The position numbers and the translations under genes were made by a program. A stretch of DNA of 49,672 nucleotides from Paracoccaceae bacterium (GTDB lineage Bacteria > Pseudomonadota > Alphaproteobacteria > Rhodobacterales > Rhodobacteraceae). The stretch spans positions 1-49,672 of the forward strand of contig JAKITO010000023.1 of assembly GCA_021648025.1 (NCBI GenBank). The letters run 5' to 3'. The first letter of the stretch is position 1; every line of letters begins with the position of its first letter. The notes beneath the pieces were generated by a model that had not been told where the DNA came from, made no database searches, and saw nothing but the letters and a program-made list of their open reading frames with translations. Below, one piece after another: positions 6,749-14,549 of the stretch.

Positions 6749-8215
6749 TCACACGATATTGAAATCGTCCAACAATTGCGCAGACGTGGCATGTCTGATG
6801 AACAAAATATCGCCCGACCCAAAGTCCAGTTCAAAGTGATTGCCATCCTGGGTGCCAAATTCATTTAGAACCTCGGCCGCCGTCCTGGTCCCGGTCCAAA
6901 GGGCATCGTCGACAACGATCACGTCCATACCATCCTGAAAATCAAGCACTTTATCCTGGCCTGACCCAGCGCGGAAAATAAACCTGTCCGCATCCTCGCC
7001 ACCAGTCAGACGGTCGCGCCCAGCGCCACCAAACAGCCGGTCCTGACCATCACCACCATTCAGGTGGTCTTTGCCCGCATTGCCAAACAGCCGGTCCTGA
7101 CCGTCGTTGCCAAACAGCCGGTCCCGCCCCAATCCGCCTTTCAACGTGTCGTTGCCGCCCAACCCTTCGACCACATCATTGCCTTTCCTGGCTTTGATGA
7201 CGTCGCGCCCGGCGCCGCCCACAAGATAGTCGGAATTTTCCGTGGCATCACCGCCACCCATGGGTGCGTCCATGTTGGCCAAATCACGGTCATGGGCCGC
7301 ATAAGGGATAAAGCCATCGGTGATGACCAAGCCGCGAAAATCGTCAATCTTGTCCGGGTTCGACAGGTAATCAACCACAAACACCGGAATGTCATTGCCC
7401 AGAAAATCGCTTTGCAGAATGTTGATTTTATCACTGTCCGGGTTCAGCCGGTTGTCTTCGGCCTTGGCGCCGGTGAAATAGGTATCCTCGACCGCAATCG
7501 CGCCGATGGCATCCAAAAGAGCAGCCTTGCGGGCCGGGTCGGTGCCTTCCAGCGCGTCAATGATAAATTCGCCATTTTGCATGATCACAAAGAAATCCGG
7601 GGTGGTCAGACGCGCATGCGCCGTCATGTCGACGATAAAGTCGATCATCCGCCCGGCGGCATCCATTTCGTCGTTCCTGGCCGGATCGCCGGGTTCGCGT
7701 TGTTTGTTCGGCGCTTCAACGGCCCAATAATAATAGGCGTCGACAATATCCAGATAGGCCGCGTCAAACCCCTGGGCCACGATCTGGTCCAGCCAACCGG
7801 TGCCCGCGTCATTAAAGATTACGTCCTGCCATTCGTCTTCCCAATACCGCACTTTGCGGCTTTCAGGCCAGTCCGGGTTGGTCGCGCCCAGCCAGCCGGG
7901 GGCGTCATCCGTCAAATCACCGCTGGCCAGTCCACTGCTGGTCCAGGACGCATCCCAATGGTCACGAAACTCGGACGCTTCGCCGATCGACAGGTATGAC
8001 ACAGCAACCGATCGCCCGCCCGGCCCGTCCTTGATGGCGGCAATCTCGGCCAGGGTGAACCGGTTGACACCGGTGCCGTCGCTGGAGAAATCCATCACGA
8101 TCAGGTCGTGGCTGGCGTTGGCAATCGTCGTGGCGTCCAATCCGGGTGAGTCTTGTAATTGATAGCCCCAGTTGGCGACTTCGACTTGCCCGGTGGAGGT
8201 GTTGAAAAGGGGCAC
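6749..8215 (-). CDS. RTX-tailed secreted protein with GH114-like domain
   Basis: 488 residues from the GTG at 8215, chosen because AGGAG lies 7 nt upstream; the longer ATG start at 8254 lacks a site. Residues 10-300 match the endo-alpha-1,4-polygalactosaminidase-like (GH114/DUF297) barrel: VANWGYQLQ, YLSIGEASEFR, WLGATNPDWPESRKVRYW and FDAAYLDIVDAYYYW. From about residue 330 run calcium-binding nonapeptides of the GGxGxDxLx type (GNDTLKGGLGRDRLFG and about six more), ending with DRFIFRAGSGQDKVLDF, as in substrates of type I secretion. No N-terminal signal peptide is present, as expected for that route. Likely an exported glycanase acting on galactosamine-type exopolysaccharide; the substrate is inferred. 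No secretion ABC transporter is nearby. Confidence 0.85.
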   Translation of the reverse strand: MPLFNTSTGQVEVANWGYQLQDSPGLDATTIANASHDLIVMDFSSDGTGVNRFTLAEIAAIKDGPGGRSVAVSYLSIGEASEFRDHWDASWTSSGLASGDLTDDAPGWLGATNPDWPESRKVRYWEDEWQDVIFNDAGTGWLDQIVAQGFDAAYLDIVDAYYYWAVEAPNKQREPGDPARNDEMDAAGRMIDFIVDMTAHARLTTPDFFVIMQNGEFIIDALEGTDPARKAALLDAIGAIAVEDTYFTGAKAEDNRLNPDSDKINILQSDFLGNDIPVFVVDYLSNPDKIDDFRGLVITDGFIPYAAHDRDLANMDAPMGGGDATENSDYLVGGAGRDVIKARKGNDVVEGLGGNDTLKGGLGRDRLFGNDGQDRLFGNAGKDHLNGGDGQDRLFGGAGRDRLTGGEDADRFIFRAGSGQDKVLDFQDGMDVIVVDDALWTGTRTAAEVLNEFGTQDGNHFELDFGSGDILFIRHATSAQLLDDFNIV

Positions 8216-8329
8216 TAGATAACTCCTGCATAACGCCTGCCATTGCTTTGGCAAAGGTTACGGGCGTTTCAAAGTAGGCTCAACTGCCTTTCGCCTTTGG
8301 ACTGGCCAACAAGGCAAGACCGCGGGTTT

Positions 8330-9196
8330 TCAAAACCACTGGCCCGGCTCCATCAGCCCCAGATCCAGCAACTGCCGCGAGTGCCATTCAAACCGGATCG
8401 AGTTGTGCCAGTGAAACGAGTTGATATCAAAGGTCGACCCGGGATTGCGTTTCAGCGCCTTGGCGGTTCGGAATGAACAGATCGCCGCCGTCAGGTTGTG
8501 ATGCCAGGGGCAGGCGTAGGTATTGTATTCCTGATCACCAAAAGTGTTGTCGCCTTGCAGTTTCAGCCCCGGTGCTGCCTTGAATAGTGATATCCGGTCA
8601 ATCTTGCGACTGGTACTTGGGACATGCTCTTCATACCGCCAGCGCAACCCACCGAAAAAATCCAACTGTCGTTCGCGCGGGTGGCCCGTCGCAGGGTCTT
8701 TGCGGGCCAGCGCATAATACCCAGATTTGTCCAGAAAGGCATGATCAAGCGAAACCGCATTGGGAAATTCGCCCAGATCATCCGCATAAAGGTCGATCAC
8801 ATAGGTCAGCATGGCATCGCGCTGCTCTTCGGTATGAAACGTCAGCATTTCACGAATGCTGCGGGTTTCGCAGAACGGAAAGAACAGGAATTCAGCGTTA
8901 TAACAGTAGTACAGCCAGACACCCGGAGCGGCGGCGACAATGGCGTTGACTGCCTCGGGCACCGCACCCGGCACCCCGGTGTCATAAGCGATGCGATGCA
9001 CCTGATCGGCCACATCATCAGCCAGAGGAAACGCATCCGTCATGAATGCCAGAACTGATGCGAACCCGCAATGCAGATGATGGCGCAGGGTGGTGTCAAC
9101 TTCGACATCATCTTCGACAAAGATCATCGCCACCGGCCCTTTGGCCAGCGCATCTTTGCCGGTTTTCAGAAAGTCATCTAACGATTGATAAATCAT
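8330..9196 (-). CDS. Glycosyltransferase-like conserved protein
   Basis: 288 residues from the ATG at 9196 ([10 protein letters not shown]); a longer reading from 9268 is open but less likely. The first 60 residues ([20 protein letters not shown], then FASVLAF) resemble the first strands of GT-A type glycosyltransferases such as the DUF/GT92-like group, with EDD as a possible nucleotide-sugar site. [14 protein letters not shown] and [21 protein letters not shown] lie further on (the second part rich in aromatic residues and His). I do not recognise a characterised member. It precedes the RTX/GH114 gene on the same strand (114 bp gap), so a joint role in extracellular polysaccharide is possible but unproven. 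It diverges from miaB. Confidence 0.6.
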   Translation of the reverse strand: MIYQSLDDFLKTGKDALAKGPVAMIFVEDDVEVDTTLRHHLHCGFASVLAFMTDAFPLADDVADQVHRIAYDTGVPGAVPEAVNAIVAAAPGVWLYYCYNAEFLFFPFCETRSIREMLTFHTEEQRDAMLTYVIDLYADDLGEFPNAVSLDHAFLDKSGYYALARKDPATGHPRERQLDFFGGLRWRYEEHVPSTSRKIDRISLFKAAPGLKLQGDNTFGDQEYNTYACPWHHNLTAAICSFRTAKALKRNPGSTFDINSFHWHNSIRFEWHSRQLLDLGLMEPGQWF

Positions 9197-9333
9197 ACAG
9201 CCGGTCCGGTTCGTGCATTGATGGTCCTGATGGAACTGTGCCGCAGAATCGGTTAATTGCGCGTGCATTGCAAGCCATGTGCAATCGGTTTAAGCCAAGC
9301 CGTCACTTTAACGCCTTTCAAAGGACCATTCCG

Positions 9334-10656
9334 GTGCCCGAACCCAAGAAACTTTTCATCAAGACCTACGGCTGCCAGATGAACGTCTATGACAGCGAAC
9401 GCATGGCCGAAGCACTGGGCGGGCAAGGCTACGAAGAAACCGACCGGGCCGATGACGCCGATCTGATCCTGCTCAACACCTGCCACATCCGCGAAAAGGC
9501 GGCGGAAAAGATTTATTCTGAGCTGGGCCGCATGAAAAAACTGAAACTGGCCAAACCTAACCTGAAAATAGGTGTCACCGGCTGTGTCGCCCAGGCCGAA
9601 GGGGTCGAGATCATGCGCCGTCAGCCAATGGTAGATCTGGTTGTCGGCCCACAATCATACCACCGCCTGCCCGAGCTTGAGGCCAAGGTTCAGGCCGGTG
9701 AAAAGGCGCTGGATACGGATTTCCCCGACGAAGACAAATTCGAAATCCTAAAATCCCGCCCCAAAACCCCGCACGGACCAACCGCCTTCCTGACCGTTCA
9801 GGAAGGCTGTGACAAATTCTGCGCCTTCTGCGTCGTGCCCTACACCCGAGGTGCCGAAGTCAGCCGCCCAGTGGCGCGCATCCTTGACGAGGCCCGCAAT
9901 CTGGTAGAACGCGGCGTGCGCGAGATCACCCTGCTGGGCCAGAACGTCAACGCCTATCACGGCGCTGGATCGGATGGGGATTGCTCTTTGGCGCAACTGA
10001 TCTGGGGCCTGGACAAAGTCGATGGGCTGGAACGCATCCGCTATACCACTTCGCACCCCAACGACATGAGTGACGACCTGATCGCGGCCCACGGGGATTG
10101 TACAAAACTGATGCCTTATCTGCATTTGCCGGTACAATCCGGAAGCAACCGGATATTGAAGCGGATGAACCGCAACCACACCGCCGAAAGTTATCTGTCC
10201 GTCATCGAACGCATTCGCGCCGCCCGTCCCGACATTCTGATCTCGGGGGATTTCATCACCGGCTTCCCGGAAGAAACGGATGCCGATTTTCAGGCGACAT
10301 TGGATCTGATCCAAGAGGTCCACTACGGCACTGCCTATTCCTTCAAATATTCCACCCGCCCCGGCACCCCCGCAGCCGAGCGCGCGCAGGTGCCACCCGA
10401 GGTCGCCTCGGACCGTTTGCAGGCTTTGCAGGCTTTGCTTACCAAGCAGCAGCAGGCGACACAAAACGCCATGATCGGCCGCGAAGTTGGCGTCTTGTTC
10501 GAGCGGCCCGGTCGCGATCCCGGTCAGATGGTTGGAAAATCCGACCATCTGCACGCCGTTCACGTCACCCATTCCAATGCCCGCATCGGCGCAATTTCCC
10601 GGGTTCGAATCCTGTCTTCGGGGACAAATTCACTTGCCGGTGAGTGGGTTGGATAA
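9334..10656 (+). CDS. miaB: tRNA-2-methylthio-N6-dimethylallyladenosine synthase MiaB
   Basis: 440 residues. A radical-SAM methylthiotransferase that adds the ms2 group to i6A37 of tRNAs reading UNN codons. The N-terminal UPF0004 domain holds the three auxiliary-cluster Cys in [15 protein letters not shown] and TGCVAQAEG. The radical-SAM motif is [17 protein letters not shown] (CxxxCxxC) near residue 155. A TRAM domain closes the protein (residues 375-440). The start is taken as GTG 9334, with AGGA upstream and a family-typical N-terminus [16 protein letters not shown]; the reading frame is open far upstream. In alphaproteobacteria miaB usually adjoins phoH; here two envelope genes lie between. 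Confidence 0.97.
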   Translation: MPEPKKLFIKTYGCQMNVYDSERMAEALGGQGYEETDRADDADLILLNTCHIREKAAEKIYSELGRMKKLKLAKPNLKIGVTGCVAQAEGVEIMRRQPMVDLVVGPQSYHRLPELEAKVQAGEKALDTDFPDEDKFEILKSRPKTPHGPTAFLTVQEGCDKFCAFCVVPYTRGAEVSRPVARILDEARNLVERGVREITLLGQNVNAYHGAGSDGDCSLAQLIWGLDKVDGLERIRYTTSHPNDMSDDLIAAHGDCTKLMPYLHLPVQSGSNRILKRMNRNHTAESYLSVIERIRAARPDILISGDFITGFPEETDADFQATLDLIQEVHYGTAYSFKYSTRPGTPAAERAQVPPEVASDRLQALQALLTKQQQATQNAMIGREVGVLFERPGRDPGQMVGKSDHLHAVHVTHSNARIGAISRVRILSSGTNSLAGEWVG

Positions 10657-10886
10657 AGGCTGCGGGCAAGCCTGCGATTCGGCGGGACACCGCCATTCAT
10701 GCCTAAATGTAGACAATCACCATTTATTGTAGTGATTGTGTGTAAATAGACCACAATATATGGTGTTTTTGCTTCACAATATCTCGGGTTTTAACTAAAC
10801 TTGCTGTATCAAGATTGAAAGGTCCCGCGAATTTTGCACATTGGACCCGATATTTGAGTTGAGTAAGGTTAAAGGGGATATCCGCA
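10657..10886. promoter_or_regulatory. AT-rich upstream region of the OmpA-like gene with an inverted repeat
   Basis: This stretch is markedly more AT-rich than its neighbours, especially 10700-10870. It contains perfect 8-bp arms ACAATCAC (10713-10720) and GTGATTGT (10732-10739) separated by 11 nt, with centres about two helical turns apart, as for a dimeric repressor or activator site. There is no T-run, so it is not a terminator. Promoter of the OmpA/lipoprotein pair is expected here; no clear -35/-10 pair can be fixed. Confidence 0.5.
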
Positions 10887-11465
10887 ATGCTTGAGTCCAA
10901 ATTCAAAGGCATCCTGCCAGTGCTTGCTGCCATTGTCGCAGTGCTTGGGGTTGCGATGGCCCCGGTTCCGGTATCGGCGCAAACCGGCACCACGCGCACC
11001 ATCGTCGGAGAACGCTATGTGCCGACCATCTGGGTTGACCCGGATGGTTGTGAACACTGGGTCATGGATGACGGTGCCGAAGGCTACATGACGCCGCATG
11101 TCACTCGTGACGGGCGGCCGGTCTGTCGACGCGGCACCCTGTGCGGCGTAATGCCAAGCGACCAGTTCTTTGCCACGGACAAGTACAGTATCAACAATTC
11201 AGGCCGTCAAACCCTGCGCAATTTCTTTTCGTCAACCGGCGCACGGGGCTATATCATCACCGGTCACACCGATTCGCGCGCATCAGACGCCTATAACATC
11301 CGCCTGTCCAACAACCGCGCCAACGCGGTTGCCCGCGAGGCCCGCCGCGTCGGCGCGAACGTGGTGGAAATCCGCGGCTACGGCGAACGCCAACCCCGGG
11401 TAGCCAATACAAGCCCGGCCAACATGGCGCAAAATCGTCGCGTCGAAATCATCTGTGTGAACTGA
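10887..11465 (+). CDS. OmpA-family outer-membrane/peptidoglycan-binding protein
   Basis: 192 residues. Signal peptide at 1-31 (VLAAIVAVLGVAMAPVPVSA). Residues 49-81 form a module WVDPDGCEHWVMDDG...GRPVC with two Cys, also present in the next gene. Residues 95-192 are an OmpA-like domain: FFATDKYSINNSG, ITGHTDSRASDAYN, LSNNRANAVA and GYGERQP, ending with NRRVEI. The domain's peptidoglycan-binding Asp and Arg are present (TDS, NRRVEI). It has no beta-barrel, so it is probably a periplasmic tether. The following lipoprotein lies 12 bp away in the same transcript. Both interrupt the usual miaB-phoH order. Confidence 0.88.
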   Translation: MLESKFKGILPVLAAIVAVLGVAMAPVPVSAQTGTTRTIVGERYVPTIWVDPDGCEHWVMDDGAEGYMTPHVTRDGRPVCRRGTLCGVMPSDQFFATDKYSINNSGRQTLRNFFSSTGARGYIITGHTDSRASDAYNIRLSNNRANAVAREARRVGANVVEIRGYGERQPRVANTSPANMAQNRRVEIICVN

Positions 11466-11477
11466 GAGGGACGACAC

Positions 11478-11774
11478 ATGAGAATTTTCAAAGGTATCGT
11501 TCTTCTTGCCGTTGCAGGCAGCCTGACCGCCTGCACCGACAAATTGGATAAAACAGTCGACCGTTTCTTTGACGCCAAAGACCTCAGTACACTGAAGGCT
11601 GGCATCTGGGTTGACCCAACCGGTTGTGATCACTGGATCATCGACGACGGGGTCGAAGGGTATTTGTCAGCGCGACTGGATCCCAACGGCAAACCGGTCT
11701 GTTCCGGTGCAGCCCCTCCCGGCGTGGCGACAGGGCCGTTCAAAAAGGGTACAGGGATCTCTGACCCGATTTAA
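11478..11774 (+). CDS. Small lipoprotein sharing a module with the upstream OmpA-like protein
   Basis: 98 residues. A lipoprotein signal peptide with lipobox LTAC (Cys19) is followed by TDKLDKTVDRFF. Residues 43-75 contain WVDPTGCDHWIIDDG, GYLSARLDPNGKPVC, clearly the same module as residues 49-81 of the OmpA-like protein, with both Cys kept. The C-terminal 22 residues are Gly/Pro-rich. The two probably arose by duplication of the module and may act in one complex at the outer membrane. RBS GAGAGGGA upstream. Function unknown. Confidence 0.85.
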   Translation: MRIFKGIVLLAVAGSLTACTDKLDKTVDRFFDAKDLSTLKAGIWVDPTGCDHWIIDDGVEGYLSARLDPNGKPVCSGAAPPGVATGPFKKGTGISDPI

Positions 11775-11811
11775 CGTCTGTCATAAAATATGCCGATACT
11801 TCGGCTTAGGG

Positions 11812-11843
11812 CCACCCGGTTTCCCGGGCGGCCCTTTTTTGAT
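11812..11843 (+). terminator. Rho-independent terminator after the lipoprotein gene
   Basis: Stem GGGCCACCCGG paired with CCGGGCGGCCC (one A-C mismatch) around a short T-rich loop, followed by seven T. It separates the OmpA/lipoprotein pair from phoH. Confidence 0.85.
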
Positions 11844-11926
11844 GGGGGATCGTGTGAAACGGCTTGCGCACAAGGTCGGTTCTTGGCACGCTCACAGCAT
11901 CAAACCACCAGAAACAGGAGAGTCGA

Positions 11927-12925
11927 TTGGCCATAAGCGCGCTGCCCCCATCCAACACAGACACCGCACACCAAGAGGGTCTGATTGAATTTCCCGACAA
12001 TCGCCTGCTGATTGACTTATGCGGCGAATATGACCGCAACCTGGCCGACATCGAACAGAAAACCGGCGTTCAGATCGTGCGGCGCGGCAACCAACTGGCG
12101 ATCATGGGCGACAAGTCTGCGCAGGATCAGGCCACTGAGGTGTTACAGGCACTTTACACCCGTCTCGAGGCCGGTCGTGATCTTGAAAGCGGTGACATCG
12201 ACCGCGAATTACGCATGCGTGGGCCAAAGCACGACGCCAGCAGCCAGCTGGAAATGTTCAAAGGCGGCAAGGTCGAAATCAAAACCCGCAAGAAACTGGT
12301 CGAACCCCGCACCAAAGCCCAAAAGGCTTACGTCCACGCCCTGTTCAACAACGAACTAAGCTTTGGCATTGGCCCCGCTGGCACCGGCAAGACCTATCTG
12401 GCTGTGGCTGTGGGTGTTTCAATGTTCCTCAACGGCCAGGTCGACAAAATCATCCTGTCCCGCCCGGCGGTCGAAGCCGGAGAGCGGCTTGGCTTTTTGC
12501 CCGGTGACATGAAGGACAAGGTCGACCCCTACATGCGACCGCTCTACGATGCGCTGGACGATTTTTTACCCGCCAAGCAACTGGCCAAACTGTTCGAAGA
12601 GAAAAGCATCGAAATTGCCCCCCTTGCCTTCATGCGCGGCCGCACCCTGTCGAACGCCTTTGTGGTTCTGGACGAGGCGCAAAACGCCACCGCCCTGCAA
12701 ATGAAAATGTTCCTGACCCGTCTCGGCCAGGGCTCGCGCATGGTGATAACCGGCGACCGCACCCAGATCGACCTGCCGCGCGGCATGCCATCCGGCCTTG
12801 CCGACGCCGAACGCCTGCTCACCACCATTCCAAAAATCAGCTTTTCCTACTTTACCTCCAAAGATGTGGTCCGACACCCCCTTGTCGCCGCCATCATCGA
12901 AGCATATGAGGCCGACACCACCTGA
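11927..12925 (+). CDS. phoH: PhoH-family ATPase
   Basis: 332 residues. Walker A is GIGPAGTGKTYLA near residue 130; Walker B is FVVLDEAQNA near residue 225; ILSRPAVEAGERLGFLPGD and VITGDRTQIDLP are family signatures. An N-terminal KH-like region (LIEFPDNRLLIDLCGEYDRN to LAIMGD) precedes the ATPase, as in PhoH proteins that work with YbeY in RNA metabolism. The start is TTG 11927 with AGGAG 6 nt upstream; the open frame begins earlier at 11864 but lacks a site. First gene of phoH-ybeY-corC-lnt. Confidence 0.93.
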   Translation: MAISALPPSNTDTAHQEGLIEFPDNRLLIDLCGEYDRNLADIEQKTGVQIVRRGNQLAIMGDKSAQDQATEVLQALYTRLEAGRDLESGDIDRELRMRGPKHDASSQLEMFKGGKVEIKTRKKLVEPRTKAQKAYVHALFNNELSFGIGPAGTGKTYLAVAVGVSMFLNGQVDKIILSRPAVEAGERLGFLPGDMKDKVDPYMRPLYDALDDFLPAKQLAKLFEEKSIEIAPLAFMRGRTLSNAFVVLDEAQNATALQMKMFLTRLGQGSRMVITGDRTQIDLPRGMPSGLADAERLLTTIPKISFSYFTSKDVVRHPLVAAIIEAYEADTT

Positions 12926-13000
12926 AAACCGCCACCCCTCATCCTTGATCCCAAAATATCCCGGGGGAACGGAGGCTGGCCATCACTCTGACTTCAAACC

Positions 13001-13495
13001 ATGATCATCGAACTAAACATAGAAGACCCCCGATGGACCGGGCTGGACCTGGAACAAATCTCCAATGCGGCCTTCGATGCGTCCCTTGCCCACCTGGGGA
13101 TAGATGCGGAAAATACCGAAATCAGCGTGCTGGCCTGTAGCGATGCCAAAATCACTCGGCTGAACACAGATTTCCGTGCCAAACCAAGTGCGACAAACAT
13201 TCTGAGCTGGCCTGCAAACGATTTGATGGCTCAGGCGGCAGGCACCCGCCCCGATCCGCCCGAACCGGACATCGCAGGTGACATGCCGCTTGGCGATATC
13301 GCAATCGCCTGGGAAACATGCCAGCGCGAGGCAATTCAAGCGGGCATACAAATGACCGATCATGTCACCCATTTACTGGTCCACGCCGTGCTGCATCTGC
13401 TGGGGTATGATCATATCCGTGACCCGGATGCCACTTTGATGATAAAAAATGAGGTCGAAATACTTGGCAAACTGGGTATCAGTAACCCATATTAG
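13001..13495 (+). CDS. ybeY: Endoribonuclease YbeY
   Basis: 164 residues. Metal-dependent single-strand endoribonuclease in 16S rRNA maturation and ribosome quality control. The zinc motif HxxxHxxxxxH is present as HAVLHLLGYDH near residue 126, preceded by GDIAIAWETC and by LNTDFRAKPSATNILSWP. An insert of about 15 residues (AAGTRPDPPEPDI) lies in the loop before the GDI strand, as is common in alphaproteobacteria. No good RBS stands directly before the ATG. Follows phoH by 75 bp and its 3' end is close to corC. Confidence 0.95.
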   Translation: MIIELNIEDPRWTGLDLEQISNAAFDASLAHLGIDAENTEISVLACSDAKITRLNTDFRAKPSATNILSWPANDLMAQAAGTRPDPPEPDIAGDMPLGDIAIAWETCQREAIQAGIQMTDHVTHLLVHAVLHLLGYDHIRDPDATLMIKNEVEILGKLGISNPY

Positions 13496-13535
13496 AGGCA
13501 CACGGGCCAATTCGGCCTTTTCGGAACAGGAACTA

Positions 13536-14549
13536 ATGGGCGATATAGACGGCGATTCTAATGCAGCGCAACGCGCGCTGCCTCACGGCAATACCAGATT
13601 GGACGGGCCAGATACCCCTCCCGACAGCGGCGCACGGCACAATGACGATCACAATGACGATCACGGCGGCGATCACGGTGGCGATCACGGTGGCGATCAC
13701 GGTGGCGATCACAGCAGCGATCACTCTGGCGACAGGCCCGGATTCTTCGGAAGGCTGGTCGAAGCCCTGACCCATTCAGACAATACCGGCAAGCCTCTTG
13801 CCAATGGCCACGCAACCTTGCCAATCACGCCTGCCCACGGGATGATCAACCTTGCCCGGATGCGGGTCGAAGATGTGGCAATCCCCATGGCCGAAATTGT
13901 CGCCATGCCCAACACCACCACCAAGAAAGAACTGGTACAGGTGTTCCGTGACAGCGGGCTGACCCGTATTCCGATCTATGACGGCACCCCCGACACCCCG
14001 CTAGGGTTTGTCCATCTCAAGGATTTCGCGCTAAAGCACGGCTTCAACGGCAACAAGGCCAAGTTCGATCTGACCCAGATCCTGCGCCCGCTGCTGTTTG
14101 TGCCCCCTTCGATGCCGATCGGCGTGTTGCTGGCAAAGATGCAGACCGAACGGCGCCACATGGCATTGGTGATCGACGAATACGGCGGCGTGGATGGGTT
14201 GGTTACCATCGAAGACCTGATCGAACAGGTGGTCGGCGAAATCGAAGATGAACACGACACCGGCGAAGACAAGCCCTGGGTCAAGGAAAAACCCGGCTGC
14301 TACCTGGCCCTGGCCAAAACCCCGCTGGACGAATTCGAGGCCGAAATTGGCATGTCCCTGACCCGCCACGAAGATGTTGACGAAGAAGAAATCGACACCC
14401 TTGGCGGTCTGGTCTCGATGCTCTCGGGTCGGGTTCCGGCGCGTGGCGAGGTGGTTATCCACCCCGATGGCCCCGAATTCGAAGTGATCGACGCTGACCC
14501 GCGCCGGATAAAGCGCCTGCGGGTTCGCCTGCCGGAACCTTTGGGATGA
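13536..14549 (+). CDS. corC: CorC/HlyC-family CBS-domain protein with a His/Asp-rich linker
   Basis: 337 residues from ATG 13536, which has AGGA 5 nt upstream; the frame is open from 13449 inside ybeY. Residues 28-70 are a low-complexity tract of DHGGDH-type units coded by 12-bp repeats. Two CBS domains follow (from MRVEDVAIPMAEIVAMPNTT and from LRPLLFVPPSMPIGVLL), then the CorC/HlyC C-terminal domain (EFEAEIGMSL to RRIKRLRVR). There is no DUF21 membrane domain, so this is the cytosolic CorC type linked to magnesium/cobalt efflux or to envelope maintenance with Lnt. The His/Asp tract could bind divalent metal; that is inference. Overlaps lnt by 4 bp. Confidence 0.9.
   Translation: MGDIDGDSNAAQRALPHGNTRLDGPDTPPDSGARHNDDHNDDHGGDHGGDHGGDHGGDHSSDHSGDRPGFFGRLVEALTHSDNTGKPLANGHATLPITPAHGMINLARMRVEDVAIPMAEIVAMPNTTTKKELVQVFRDSGLTRIPIYDGTPDTPLGFVHLKDFALKHGFNGNKAKFDLTQILRPLLFVPPSMPIGVLLAKMQTERRHMALVIDEYGGVDGLVTIEDLIEQVVGEIEDEHDTGEDKPWVKEKPGCYLALAKTPLDEFEAEIGMSLTRHEDVDEEEIDTLGGLVSMLSGRVPARGEVVIHPDGPEFEVIDADPRRIKRLRVRLPEPLG
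13641..13733 (+). repeat. 12-bp tandem repeat inside corC
   Basis: About eight imperfect units of the type GATCACGGTGGC. They encode alternating Asp-His and Gly-Gly/Asn-Asp pairs. Copy number is likely to vary between strains by slippage, in steps of four residues that keep the frame. Confidence 0.9.

Noticed and set aside
7000..7170. Repetitive DNA resembling an array
   Set aside because: It codes for RTX nonapeptides; the periodicity follows the protein.
7064..7999. Long plus-strand ORF (311 codons) opposite the RTX/GH114 gene
   Set aside because: It mirrors the repeat-coding gene on the other strand and has no domain of its own; GC-rich antisense openness explains it.
13641..13733. Possible CRISPR-like array
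   Set aside because: Units are 12 bp with no spacers, in frame in corC, coding for Asp-His/Gly-Gly.
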